Below, in pieces: positions 35,588 to 48,128 of a stretch of 64,000 bases of DNA; position 1 is the stretch's first letter, and each line of letters opens with the position of its first letter. The position numbers were made by a program, and so were the translations under genes. The DNA is taken from contig NC_089498.1 in the NCBI RefSeq assembly GCF_036850765.1, positions 54,859,795 to 54,923,794 on the forward strand, in the 5' to 3' direction. Origin of the DNA: Saccopteryx bilineata. Taxonomy: Eukaryota; Chordata; Mammalia; Chiroptera; Emballonuridae. The notes below the pieces were generated by a model. That model was not told the DNA's origin, did no database searches, and worked only from the letters and a program-made list of their open reading frames with translations.

Positions 35588-36860
35588 GATATGAATATCC
35601 TTAAATATGAGCAGTAAAGGATGCCTTGATCAATACAGCTGGAGGAGAAGGGATCTTATAGTTTTCCCATTTGTGCCACTGTCCAGATTGTTTTTTATAA
35701 AAGTAAGATTTATGAAGATAGCAGCTGTCTTAAAGCTATCTTTCTTCTATTTTACACCTTCTTAGCCACCCCGCCAAAATTGTGAACTGTGCTGTATAAA
35801 GAATGGTGCTGTGATAAAAGGACAGAGTGAGTGGGGACAGTGGTGGGAATTGGGACAGCAGTAAGGACAACTTATTTTTTCTATGTTTCACCCAACAGTC
35901 CTATTCCTGCTCCGAACTGCTACCCATGTGTCACATCTGCCACCACGGCACATTTAGCTAAATAAGGGTCCCCCAAATATACAAAGATTGCCAGACCACC
36001 CTGGTGGGAGGGTTCAATGTACTTCCCACTTCACCATACAGCTCTTAGAGACTTGACTTTTAAAGTGAAATATGTCAGGGATCATCTAGTCTACACCATA
36101 TTGTAAAGTGGGTCATAAATCCTGAGCAAGCTTGTGAGATGATTCAGGTTCACTAAACTGAAAATCTGACATTTGGATTTCAAAATCTGGAAATTTGGGT
36201 GTAGACATGGTTAGATATACTTCTGGAGTTTTTCTAAGGTTCCATAAAATTGCTACTAGTTATTAAAACCCTTACTCCCCAAATATATTTCTCTATACAT
36301 ATGACTGAATTGCAAATAAATCAAAATAAAGTTGCATTAAAATAAATGTACTCAAGCTTTAAACATTTTCAGAAATGAGATATTTGGTGACTTTGGTAAT
36401 TTAGCTGTTCTTAACAAAAAAACTTAGGTCATACTGCCTAAGAAAGAATGGACTGGGATGAATGGGTGGGAGTATTTCCCGGGATACTTGTGCTCACTTC
36501 TTTTTAGATTTTTTAAGCTCTGTAAGCACATGGCCACAAACTCACATCTTAATCAATGCTCAGTGCTTGTAAGAGCACATGCCCATTAGTATCCCCACAG
36601 TATCTCATACCTGAAGTCAACACTACTTGCATGTTCAAATCTCACCATAAATTATCCCTTTGCTTATCCTGCTTTTCCAAGTCACCACTGCTTTATTCTG
36701 AGCACTCTATTCTCTCCTTGCTCATAAATTTGATGAGCTTCCAGGACGATAAAAGGAAGACACAATGGTTCTTTCAGACACAGATGGTCCCTTTCTTTCT
36801 TATTCTTCTTTCAAGGAGTTAAAAAAAGTTTTTGTTGATAAACACAGAAAATAAAGTCTA

Positions 36861-37163
<303 letters not shown>

Positions 37164-37744
37164 CTACTTGTATGCCTTCTTTAACAAAGACAATATGCTG
37201 GCTGACATCTAGTTATATTTTAAAGTAGAAAATATTCAAGTATATATTTGGTATGATATAGAAAATGCCCTTTTTCTAAATGGCAAAAAAATACGTTTAT
37301 TATGCTATTTATAAATGATATATTTTGGGAGATGAAGGTGGGAAGCAGAAATTCACATACTTGATGAGTTTCATGATCTATTTCACGTTTGCCTTTAACA
37401 ACATGGAACTGTTCCCTTCCCTGTCCATCATTTCTCATAGGAGTTATCACTGAATTTTATCCTGATCAAAAGAAAATGCCTCTAATAACAGAGGCTGATA
37501 CTTCAGTTGACTCAGTAATACTTCTGATACAAAAATAGATATCCCGAAAGTAAGAGAATAAAAGAGATAAAGAAGTACCAAAGTCTTCCACGGTGAAAAC
37601 TACTTCTTTTTTCTTTTATCCTAAAGCAAGTCCATAAAACATAAATCTTAATGTGAAAGACAAAACTAATGTACAGACACAGAATAGAAGCCATTCTTCT
37701 TTAAGATACATCTGGGGTACTTGACTCCAACAATGTAACATTTC

Positions 37745-37980
37745 TTTTTTTCTTTCTTTTTATTTTTTTCATAAGTGAGAAGCAGGGAGGCAGAGAGAAG
37801 ACAGACTCCTGCATGCACCCTGACCAGGAACCACCTGGGAAGCCCCCTATGGGGTGATGCTCTGCTTATCTGGGGCGGTTGCTCAGCAACCAAGATATTT
37901 TAACAAGAGGCAAGGCTATGGAGCTATCCTCAGCACCAAGGGTCAACTTGCTTCAACTGAGCCATGGCTTCAAGAGGGGA

Positions 37981-38011
<31 letters not shown>

Positions 38012-38138
38012 AAGAGACAGGGGAAGGGGAAGCATGGAGAAGCAGATAGTCACTTCTCCTGTGTGCCCTGACAGGGAATTAAACCCAGGACACTCACATG
38101 CCAGGTGACACTCTACCACTGAGCCTATAGGACAGGGC
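37745..38138 (-). mobile_element. tRNA-derived SINE, type B
   Basis: Head at right, tail at left; perfect duplication CAATGTAACATTT. Confidence 0.93.
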
Positions 38139-39052
38139 TCAATGTAACATTTTGATGCTTGCTTTCTTATGTATTTTTAGTGGGCTAAATTGTAGCCATT
38201 TTTGGAATAAGAGCTGAAAGAGAATACATCTGTAATCTTTCCAATGCTGTTCAAGATTCTATATCTTTTTAAAAGTTGAGTTGAACACAAACAGCTCTGA
38301 TGCAATTCAGATCCCATTTCCCCCCATAAAGCAATGGTCTCTTTGCCAAGCAAAATGCAACATAGCTTAAGGCAATAGTTTTCAGCTGATCCAGTTTACT
38401 AAACTTACGGCATATAGAAGAGATGTGGCTATGCAAACAAAAATTTATCCTCCTAAAAAAATTAGAATAAATGGCATGCATCCAGAGAACTCATTGCCTT
38501 GGGATAGCATATAAGAATATATAAATAATCCATATTCTAGCTTGAAAAATAATCATGCAAAATATAACTGCTGCATTTTCTTAAAATAATAATTTTAAAA
38601 ACTGATCCAAATGTTATATCATAGAACAATTACAAATAAAAAGGTAGTCTCTTTGAATAATTTTCACATAAAATAAATAATATTATAATATTTCTAATGA
38701 ACTTTATCTGCCCAGGGAATGTTGAAGAAATGATTGCTCTTTTATAACAATAACCTAAATAATGTTAAAACACAGATAGTCTCACATATACATACTCTTT
38801 TAAATGGCAGATTATTTTTTCCATTTTTTCACATAGTAGTATAACCCACATATATAAATATTAAGTGAAACTTAGCCTTTCATTTTTTTTTTTATGAAAT
38901 GGCTAAGAAAAAGATAACCTACAGATAACACATCCAAAAGTACAGATCACATAATGGCATTTTCTGATCTACAAATATGTTTAAGGCCCAAGTACACACT
39001 CTTTTACAAATACTTCACACAACTAGCCTTTGGAAATTTATTTGGTCTATAT

Positions 39053-39349
39053 CAGTGGTCCCCAACCTTTTTTGGGCCATGGACCGGTTTAATGTCAGAA
39101 AATATGTTCACGGACCGGCCTTTAGGGTGGGACGGATAAATGTATCACGTGACCGAGACAAGCATCAAGAGTGAGTCTTAGATAGATGTAACAGAGGGAA
39201 TCTGGTAATTTTTGAAAAATAAAACATTGTTCAGACTTAAATATAAATAAAATGAAAATAATGTAAGTTATTTATTCTTTCTCTGCAGATCGGTACCAAA
39301 TGGCCCACAGACCGGTACCGGTCCACGGCCTGGGGGTTGGGGACCACTA
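39053..39349 (+). mobile_element. hAT MITE (GGACCGGT family)
   Basis: Ends CAGTGGTCCCCAACCTTTTT and ...GGGGGTTGGGGACCACTA, with subterminal ACCGGT repeats; perfect eight-base duplications GTCTATAT at 39045-39052 and 39350-39357. Confidence 0.95.
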
Positions 39350-40172
39350 GTCTATATTACAATATCTAATTAAAAAATTAAATGGAATTTTTTTTTCTGA
39401 TGAAAAACCAAAGAAATGTATAACAGGTAACTCAACTAACAGTAATGTTTATGCTTTGATTCAATGGTTTATAATAGCAATAAAAGCAGATTTCTATAGT
39501 ATATATTCATACCACATAGGCACATGAAGGAAATGGGGTAATGAGCTCTCTTTCATAATGCAGATGAATTATAACCAGATAAATCTGCAATAGTTATTTT
39601 ACGCATTATTAAATAATCAAAACTAAAACACTGTACCTGGGCTTATATATTATTTAATAATTTTTTTAGTTTTATAGAGATGAACTAAATATTTTTTTCT
39701 TGCTCTTGCTTCCTTCTGTCTTCTTCAATGATTGAAACTCAATAATAGGTGTTTCTAGCATAATGTTGAAAAAGAGCTTTGCTTTCTTTCAGTAGAATAC
39801 TCAATAAACATTGCCAAAAAATTTTCAAGGTTTTTATGTCATGTTAATCTAGAGCAAAAGTTTCAATAAAAGAAAGACAAAAGCACAACTAAAAGAGATA
39901 TTATGTTAAGGGCAATATTTTTTAAAAAAATAATTATTGGTGTTCACCCTGGCTTGCCAGGAAATTCTGTTCTCCACTCTCCTTTCAGCACAATAAGTGT
40001 CATCGGTGGTGGATTTCAAATAATTTAAAACTGGTCCTCTGCCCTAATGAATGTGTTAAGTGTAAAAAAACAATATACCGAAAGGTAGTTTATTATTTTA
40101 TGCAATTAGTCCTTTAAAAAGAATGACGAAAGAGGTACACAACATTAGATTATGTTGTAAGAAAGAGTTTTA

Positions 40173-40222
40173 AGGCCCTGGCCGGTTGGCTCAGAGGTAG
40201 AGCATCAACCTGGCATGTAGAT
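40173..40222 (+). mobile_element. Head-only SINE fragment, type B
   Basis: GGCCCTGGCCGGTTGGCTCAG through box A to CAACCTGGCATGTAGATAG, then unrelated sequence. Body and tail are absent, so it was probably cut by a later deletion. Confidence 0.8.
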
Positions 40223-40650
40223 AGAGCACCTTGTTTTGTGTAACTTTAACTCTAGATGGTCATTTCCCTTGAAGGTTTTCTGTGTCAGTGTTATAGAATT
40301 ACAGAGTAATGGCGACTTGAAGATCACCTTACAAGAAAATATTTTACATGAACTTTGGGAAAAAATGAAAAATTTGTGGCAAGAAAAATAAAGAAGTCAT
40401 TTTAGAGATAGGAAAAATACACTTTGGGTTAATTACAGTTTCAGTTTTTCAGTATGAATTGTAAGTACTGAATTGTAACACACATAAGTATAGGTAAAAA
40501 TAGAAAGAACTTAGGAAGAACTCCTTAACAAAGTTCTTTCCTTAGAAAAAACTCCTTAACAACAAAGAGAAAAATAACATGCTAAAACCGATACTATTGA
40601 TAATGGTATCAAAGAAACACCAAATATTAAGTAATAAATATAAAAAATAG

Positions 40651-40742
40651 GTTTAATATATATATGTGTGTATATATTTTTTATAATATATTTTTAAATA
40701 TATATATATAATATATGCAATATAACACACACAAACATGCAT

Positions 40743-40780
<38 letters not shown>

Positions 40781-40783
40781 TTT
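40651..40783. repeat. (TA)/(CA) microsatellite
   Basis: TATATATGTGTG, TATA runs, then about 18 CA units and a T run, next to the tail of the SINE at 40773. Confidence 0.9.
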
Positions 40784-41125
40784 TTTTAGCAAAAGACAGA
40801 GAGCCAGGAAGAAATAGAGATGAGAAGCATCAACTCGTAGTTGCAACATTTTAGTTATTCGTTTGCTTTCTCATACGTGCCTGGACCAGGGGGCTACAGC
40901 TAAACTATAGAGCTATTGCTCTAGCCATTGACTTTGGGCTCAAGTCAGAAACTTTTGGGCTCAAGCTGGTGACCATGGGGTCATGTCTATGATCCCATGC
41001 TTAAGCCAGTGACCTTGTGCTCAAGTCAGTGAGCCTGCACTCAAGCTGGTGACCTCAGGGTTTCAAAACTGGGTTCTTAGAGTCCTAGGTCTATGTTCTA
41101 TTCACTGAGCCACCACCTGATCAGC
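40773..41125 (-). mobile_element. tRNA-derived SINE, type C
   Basis: Head at right, decayed; GACCTTGTGCTCAAGTCAGT-type internal units; duplication TTTAATATAT on either side, with the TA/CA microsatellite between the left copy and the tail. Confidence 0.88.
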
Positions 41126-41239
41126 CTGTGTTTAATATATCTAAACAAAATATATAATAAATAAAGAATCATTTATAAAAAAATAAAGAAACATAAAATG
41201 GAGGAAAATGGTCATATTAATGGATTGAAAAATTCTACA

Positions 41240-41690
41240 TTTTATTTTATTTTTTTATTAATTTTAATGGAGTGACATTAGTAAATCAAGATTCATGTTC
41301 AGAGAAAATATCTCCTGTAATTTTGACATTTAATTATGTTGCATACCCATCACCCAAACTCAAATTGTCTTCTGTCGCCTTCTAACTTTTGTGTCCCTCT
41401 CCTCCCCCCACTCCCTTCCTCTTCTCCCTCACTCCCCCCCCCCCAGTAACCACCACACTCCAGTCCATGACATGGAAACAACCAAAAATCCCTTCAATAG
41501 ATGACTGGATAAAGAAGATGTGGTACATATATACTAGGGAATACTACTCAGCCATAAGAAATGATGACATCGGGTCATTTACAACAACATGGATGGACCT
41601 TGATAACATTATACTGAGTGAAATAAGTAAATCAGAAAAAACTAAGAACTGTATGATTCCATACATAGGTGGGACATAAAAATGAGACTA
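41240..41690 (-). mobile_element. Short LINE-1 with inverted 5' part (twin priming)
   Basis: 41240-41466 is L1 3'UTR in minus orientation with its tail (poly-T) on the left. 41467-41690 is the ORF2 end (GGGACATAA stop region) in plus orientation. Facing halves of one short L1, bracketed by similar flanks (TCTACATTTTA and TCAACATTTTA), is the signature of 5' inversion by twin priming. It sits inside an ancient L1. Confidence 0.78.
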
Positions 41691-42418
41691 AAAAACTCAA
41701 CATTTTAGAGATGTTAAAATCTCTTCAAATTAATCAATATATTCAATGCAATACCCATACAAATCTCAGCAATTTTGAAGAGACTGAAGTGTTAATGCTA
41801 AAATTTGTATAAAAATTCAAAGTGTCAAGTATATCTAAAAGATTAAAGCTTGATGAAAACCAACTACATTGAAGGACTAAAATATTAGATATCAATATGT
41901 ATTCTAAATCTAAAGTAATCAAGTCAACACAGTATTGTTGTAATGATTGACAAATAGTCAAGTGGAACAAAATAGAATCTAGAAGAAGATTCACTCATAA
42001 ATTATTCATGATGCTGTGTCAATTTAATACAAATATTTAGAATAAGTAAAATTTGAATGCTACCTTAACAAAAGCACAAAACAATCATATTATATAAATA
42101 AATGTAAAAGATTAAGCAATAACTCTTCAATATGTGAATTAAAAAAAATATTTTAAAGATCTTGGGAGAAGTAAGCATTTCCTGAGCAGAAAAAAAGCAC
42201 TAAATCCAAGGGACAGATAAATTATAATGCATTAAAATTAGTAAGTTATCAAAAGCTGATTATGCTATCAAAATAAAACATTATGAAAATTAAAAATCCC
42301 CACAGAGAATAAGATTAATATAAATGACAAAAGTCTTATGTCCAGAGCATAAAAGGAATTATAATTTAATAAGATAAAGAAAAAAAAACATGCTATTAAA
42401 AATGGTAAAAAGATCTTT

Positions 42419-42998
42419 ATTTAGTGGTTTTCAACCTTTCACACTTGGGAACTGATGAAAATAAGAGAATTATTTTGGGGATTGGGTAAGCAGAAATCAC
42501 CTTGAGTATAAGCAAATTTGATTCAGATCCTTGGGTCTATAATCTTCATAAAACATTAGGGTGGTCTGACCAGGCGGTGGCGCAGTGGATAGATAGAGTG
42601 TCGGACTGGGATGCCGAGGACCCAGGTTCGAGACCCCGAGGTTGCCAGCTTGAGCGTGGGCTCATCTGGTTTGAGCAAAAGCTCACCAGCTTGGACCCAA
42701 GGTCGCTGGCTCCAGCAAGGAGTTACTCGGTCTGCTGAAGGCCCATGGTCAAGGCACATATGAGAAAGCAATCAATGAACAACTAAGGTGTCACAATGTG
42801 TAACGAAAAACTAATGATTGATGCTTCTCATCTCTCCGTTCCTGTCTGTCTGTCATTGTCTGTCCCTCTCTCTGACTCTCTCTCTCTGTCTCTGTAAAAT
42901 AAATAAATGAATAAATAAATAAAAATTAAAAAAAAAATTAGGGTGGTTAACTCTAACATGAACCTGTCTGTGAACCAGCAGCAGAAAAACACTGCCTT
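42419..42998 (+). mobile_element. Possible hAT-type element split by a SINE
   Basis: Left end TTAGTGGTTTTCAACCTTTC and right end CAGCAGCAGAAAAACACTG resemble inverted hAT termini. A type C SINE (42571-42938) with a perfect duplication sits inside. I could not find a matching eight-base duplication for the outer element. Confidence 0.45.
42571..42938 (+). mobile_element. tRNA-derived SINE, type C
   Basis: Head CTGACCAGGCGGTGGCGCAG, box B GGTTCGAGACCC, internal GCTTGAGC units, AATAAATGAATAAATAAATA tail; perfect duplication ATTAGGGTGGT. Confidence 0.95.
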
Positions 42999-43351
42999 AG
43001 CAGACTTGTCATAAAGAGGGAAAGCCACTTGATTGATAAACATAAGAAAACATACTCTGCCTATTTTTTAATCACAGCAATTAAAATAAATTCCCAACAA
43101 TATAATACAAACACCTATCAAAATGGCTAATATGAAGAAGACTTTAGCAAGTATTGACAAGAATGGTCTGTTTATATAACACTAAATGGGAATATAAATT
43201 TATAAAATTATTCTCAATAACAGTTTGTCATTACGTATTAACATTTAACACTGGTAAATCTGAAAACACATTTTATTCCCACTCACTCATTATATCCCCA
43301 AGTGAAATGCGTATGCATGTACATCAAAAGTCATGAACAATAATTTTTAGC

Positions 43352-43520
43352 CCAGGCTGGACAGCTCGGTTAGATAGAGTGTCATTCCAGTACATCAAGG
43401 CTGACTGTTAATTCCCCAGTCAGGGCACATAAAATAATCAACCAATAAATGCATAAATAAGTGGAACAACAAATTGATGTTTCTCTCCCTTTCTTTCTTT
43501 CTAAAATCAATAAGTAAAAA
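43352..43520 (+). mobile_element. tRNA-derived SINE, type D (older bat family)
   Basis: AGCCCAGGCTGGACAGCTCGG head, TTAATTCCCCAGTCAGGGCA, then AATCAACCAATAAATGCATA and a CT/AAATCAATAAG end. It resembles the widespread older chiropteran SINE (VES-like) more than types A-C. Confidence 0.75.
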
Positions 43521-43952
43521 AGAAAAAGAAAAGAAAAAAATGTGCTTGATAGCATTATTTATATTTGGCCCATACTGGGAGCAACCTAATATCTATTAGT
43601 AATAGAATGGATACATTCATTTTTGTAATCATATGGTGGAATTTTACACAGCAAATAAGTGAATGTAGAATTATACTCATTAACATTTGAATATCACAAA
43701 CATGATATTGGGGAAATAAGACAGACATTCATGTAAAACAGCTGTGGTTAGAAATCAGGATAGTGATTACCTCTGTGGAGGCATAAGAAGTAACCGTTTT
43801 TTAATTAGCATAGCCTGGGATTTTAGCTACTTACTGAAAAGGGTGGTGGTTAAAAAGTTATATACTTTCATGAAAACTCACTCAGTTTTGTACATGTGTT
43901 GATAAATAGACTAAAATTCAGTAAATTGTTTTAAAGTAATGACAAGTTTTGT

Positions 43953-44397
43953 TTTGTTTTTTAATTTTTTGACAGAAACAGAGAGAGTCAGAGAGAGGGA
44001 CAGATAGGGACAGACAGACAGGAAGGGAGAGAAATGAAAAGGATCAATTCTTTGTTGTAGCACCTTGGTTGTTCACTGATTGTTTTCTCCTATGTGCCTT
44101 GATGGGGGGGGGGTGAGGGAGAGACTACAGCAGAGTGAGTGATCTGTTGCTCAAGATAGCAACCTTGGGCTCAAGCCAGTGAGATTGGGCTTCAAGCCAG
44201 CAACCTTTGGACTCAAGCCAGCAACCATGGGGTCACATTTATGATCCATGCTCAAGCCAGCAACCCCACATTCAAGCCAGTGAGCCCACACTAAACCTGG
44301 ATGAAGCCATGCTCAAGCCAGTGACCTTGGGGTTTCGAACTCGGGTCCCTTATGTCCCAGTCCAATGCTCTATCCACTGTGCCACTGCCCAATCAGG
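43953..44397 (-). mobile_element. tRNA-derived SINE, type C, long internal repeat
   Basis: Head at right, tail at left, with more AAGCCAG-type units than its relatives (44160-44310). Duplications GACAAGTTTT and AACAAGTTTT. Confidence 0.9.
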
Positions 44398-45097
44398 CAA
44401 AACAAGTTTTTTTTTTTAAAGAACAATGTAATGTGTCTGCTGTTGCCAAGTTACAACTAAGTATATATGGTTTAGTTAAATAAATAATGATATGGTGATA
44501 GATCTGTAATAACTGCCCTGAACAATAAATTAATATTTTAGACCACAACTAAAAGATGAAAAAATAAGTAACACGATAATAGTGTTTACAAACCTAAGTA
44601 TAGATTTATATATAAGTTGAAAATAAAATAAGAAGAAAAAAGCAAAATACACAGTATAAACAAATTAATTTCATAACACATTATTTAATTTTTAGGTGAT
44701 ACACTTGCCGATAATCATGTGATTAGCCAATAATATATTTTGTAATTATATACTCTTAGAAAACTTTGGGAAAAATAAATGTTCAATAAATATTTGCTAA
44801 CTTAATCTTGCAAGTAACATGCTTCAATTCTACCTGAGTTTCCACTCATGTATAATTACTACAGGTCCAATATACTTGATTATTCCACCTACATCTCTAA
44901 TCCTTGATTATTTGGAACACAGGTATTATTTGAGCAGTCCTCAGTGTAAATGCAGACTGCCTTTTAAGTAAAAATGAAAAATTTTGAGTTCCGTCTGAAC
45001 TATGTAACCTTAGTGAAATTTATGCTTTTGAAGTTTATGTGGTATCCACAAGTACAAGGAATGTACCACTACAATAATTAATTTGAGTCCAAATTGA

Positions 45098-45418
45098 TTA
45101 CTTTTTTTTTTGTAACAGAGACAGAGAGAGACAGATAGAGACAGGCAGACAGGAAGAAAGAGAGATGAGAAGCATCAATTCTTCACTGCGGCATCTTAGT
45201 TGTTCATTGATTGCTTTCTCATATGTGCTTTGATGGGGGAGGGAGGCTACAGCAGAGCGAGTGACCCCTTGCTCAAGCCAACAACCTTGGGTTCAAGCTG
45301 ATGAGTCTTGCTCAAAGCAGAAGAGCTAGTGCTCAAGCTGGTGATGTCTGGATTTTGAATTTGGGTTTTCCGTGTCTAGTTCCATGCTCTATCCACTGCA
45401 CTACTGCCTAGTCCGGCC
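45098..45418 (-). mobile_element. tRNA-derived SINE, type C
   Basis: Head at right (CGGACTAGGCAGTAGTGCAG on the minus strand), tail at left; duplications AAATTGATTACTT and AAGTTGATCACTT. Confidence 0.9.
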
Positions 45419-46302
45419 AAGTTGATCACTTCTTAATATTTTACTCAATGAAGCATCTCATGTCATATTAAGCAAATGTATTTGGGCATCAGCTCATTCA
45501 ATTCCTGTCCTCTCATTTTGTTATATCCTGGGCTTCAATATCACACATAAAGAGTAAATGGTGATTTAGAAAATCCACTAGATATGGGTAGGAGAGAAAG
45601 CCTGTCAAAAACTTGGCAAAATTTAAAAATCTCATGTGGAAAAAGAAAGTCACTGGAATGAAGAATTGACAAATCTAGCAAAGGAATCCCTGTTTTCAGT
45701 CATGAACCTAAAGGTTAGTGCAATAAGTTTGACAAATTTCTTTATAGTGCACTTTATAGAGTTTGTTAAAGAATCTTTGCATTCAGTGTCAACCTTAACA
45801 ACAGAAAACTCATATGTTACTGAGTTTTAGACGAAGTTCTTAAAAATTAGATCTTTTAATTTACCTATGAAATCACTTCTCCAAGCAACAGGGTGCCTTA
45901 ATATACTAAGCTAGAAAGGTCTAGCTCCTGCTTTCATGAGTGCTCAAAAATATGTTTACCAAGGATCAGAAAGTAATGTAATACAAAATAAAATACTGTG
46001 ACACAGACAACTCAAAACATGAATAGTTAAAAATAAAATAATATTGATGAACCACCAGTAGAATAAAAAAAATACTAATATAAGGATGAAAAAGGGGTAT
46101 TCCTAGAGCCCCAACAGACACAAAAATAAGAAACTGTTATGAAGAACTTTCATCTATTTGCCTCAAATAACAAAATTTACCAAAAAATGACACACAGTAA
46201 AACAAAATCTACATGCTTCTATATTTATATATATATATATAAAAAGAATCTTTTAGTTAAAACTACTCCACAAAGAAAAGTCCCATGCTTGATGACTTAA
46301 CT

Positions 46303-46655
46303 CAATGGTAGTCAACCTGGTCCCTACCGCCCACTAGTGGGCATTACAGCTTTCATGGTGAGTGGTAGCAGAGCAACCAAAGTATAAATAAAAAATTAGA
46401 TTTAACTATATTAAGTTGTTTTATAAAGATTTATTCTGCCAAACTTAGCGAAAATCCCACATAAAGTACTTAGTAAGTAATTATTATTATATGCTTTAAC
46501 TTGCTGTAACTCTGCTTTATAAATTTTATATAAAGGAAAGTTACTTTCCTACTTTATAAATCACCATTACTGTGGAACCGGTGGGTGGTTAGAAATTTTA
46601 CTACTAACAGAGATACAAAAGTGGGTGGTAGATATAAAAAGGTTGACTACCCCTG
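46303..46655 (+). mobile_element. hAT MITE (GGTAGTCAACCT family)
   Basis: Ends CAATGGTAGTCAACCTGG and ...AAGGTTGACTACCCCTG; eight-base duplications ACTTAACT (46295-46302) and ACTTAACA (46656-46663). Interior CCGCCCACTAGTGGGC is itself palindromic and CACTTTTGT-like at the other end. No ORF. Confidence 0.9.
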
Positions 46656-46744
46656 ACTTAACAAGTTAATTATATAAAATGTTTAAAGAAAAAACATCTT
46701 AAACTTTTGCCAAAAATACAGAAATAAAAAATATATTCTATTTT

Positions 46745-47890
46745 CAAATAATTTTACTGAATTATTGGGATGACAGTGGTCTATAAAACCATACAGGTTT
46801 CAAGTGCCCAATTCAAGAAACCACCATCTGCCAAGCACATGATGTGCCCTCTGCATTTAGCAATGTCTCTTTCTGTCCTCATTTCCCACCTCTGCCAGCC
46901 TCCACTTAGCCTCCACATCCCTTTCCCTTTGGCCATGATACAAAACATTCAACAATATATAAAATACATAATATATCATAACCAAGTTGGTTTTATACCA
47001 AGAATTCAGAATTCTTGTAACAAATCAAATACATGAAGTTTAATACAGGGAATCGAGAAGAAAAATAAGTCAAATAACAATAAATAACTTATTAATATTA
47101 GACACCCATTTAATATAAAAAATTCAGCAAATTAGAAGTAGAAGGTAACATCTTCAATCTGAGCAGCAATAACTAAAAAAATAAAAACAAAAATTATAGC
47201 TAACACCTACAAGAGGCCAAGTGTATCTAATCTTGTCACTTCTATTAAGCATTGTAGCTAGAAATCCTAGCAAGTGCAATAAGCAAAGCAAAAAAGAAAT
47301 ACAGGTTTTAAAAAAGGACTAAATAATTTATGTTTTAAAACAGCATGATTATTTATGTATAAAATCTTAAAGAATCATCAAAATAATTAATAGAATTTAT
47401 AAGTAAGCTTACCATGTTCTCAAGACACAAGGCAATTATTCAAAATATAAGATGAGAAAAAGATAAGTAAAAAAAAATTGAAAATTAAAATATAAAAGTT
47501 TTGTTTACAATGTCAGCAAAAACCGTATAATATTTAGAAACATATTTAACAAAATATTCGTAGAACATTGCTGAAATAAAGTAATGAAAATCTACATAAA
47601 CAGCTATAAAATGTTCATAAGTTTGGAAAATTTAATCTTATTAAGATGATAATGCAATCAATTTATTTATAGATTCAAAAAATCTCAATTGAAATCTCAG
47701 CAAAATTTTTATAAAAATCAGTAAACTAATTAAAAAATTTATGTGGCTATGCATATGATATAGAATAGATGAGAAAACATTGAAAAAGAAGATTAAATCT
47801 GAATGTCTTACACTATCTGATTTAATACATACCATAAAACTATATACATAAAGTGAGATTGGCAAAGAACTATACCAATAAAACAGTGGA
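46745..47890. mobile_element. Old LINE-1 with opposed halves
   Basis: 46745-46935 reads as an L1 3'UTR in minus orientation (ends like TTATTGGGATGACAGTGGT). 46936-47890 reads as decayed ORF2 in plus orientation, opening with IQQYIKYIIYHNQVGFIP of the reverse transcriptase domain. A second likely twin-primed copy, or two separate fragments. Confidence 0.55.
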
Positions 47891-47899
47891 ATAGACTAA

Positions 47900-48095
47900 T
47901 TCAAGAGTTGGTCAACTTTGTCTGTAAATGACCAAATTACTAATATTTTAGATTTGGTAGTTCACATAGGAAATATCTTTTGCTGTTGCTTTATTTTATT
48001 TGATAAAGCTTTAAAAATGTAATGATTATCATAGTTTGTGGGTTATATAAAACCAGGCCATTAGCCATGGTTTGGTAATTCTGGGAATAAAGTCA
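47900..48095 (+). mobile_element. MER5-like ancient hAT fragment
   Basis: GTTGGTCAACTTTGTCTGTAAATGACCAAATT... and CCATTAGCCATGGTTTGGTA follow the layout of mammalian MER5A/B (tgcaaactttttctgtaaag ... ccgtagtttg). Strongly decayed. Confidence 0.55.
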
Positions 48096-48128
48096 AGAAT
48101 TAGACCCACTGTTATCTTTTGACAAATA

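Larger units (their letters stand above)
40440..43920 (+). mobile_element. Ancient L1 remnant, interrupted several times
   Basis: Weak but ordered similarity to L1 ORF2 and 3'UTR: for example ATCAATATATTCAATGCAAT near 41740, CACCTATCAAAATGGCTAAT near 43110, and 3'UTR-like sequence at 43540-43920. Younger SINEs, a twin-primed L1 and a MITE-like element interrupt it. Limits are approximate; no coding capacity. Confidence 0.5.

Noticed and set aside
36556..36822. 88-codon plus-strand frame near the PCDH15 exon
   Set aside because: Opposite strand to the gene, no recognisable domain, nothing around it suggesting a gene.
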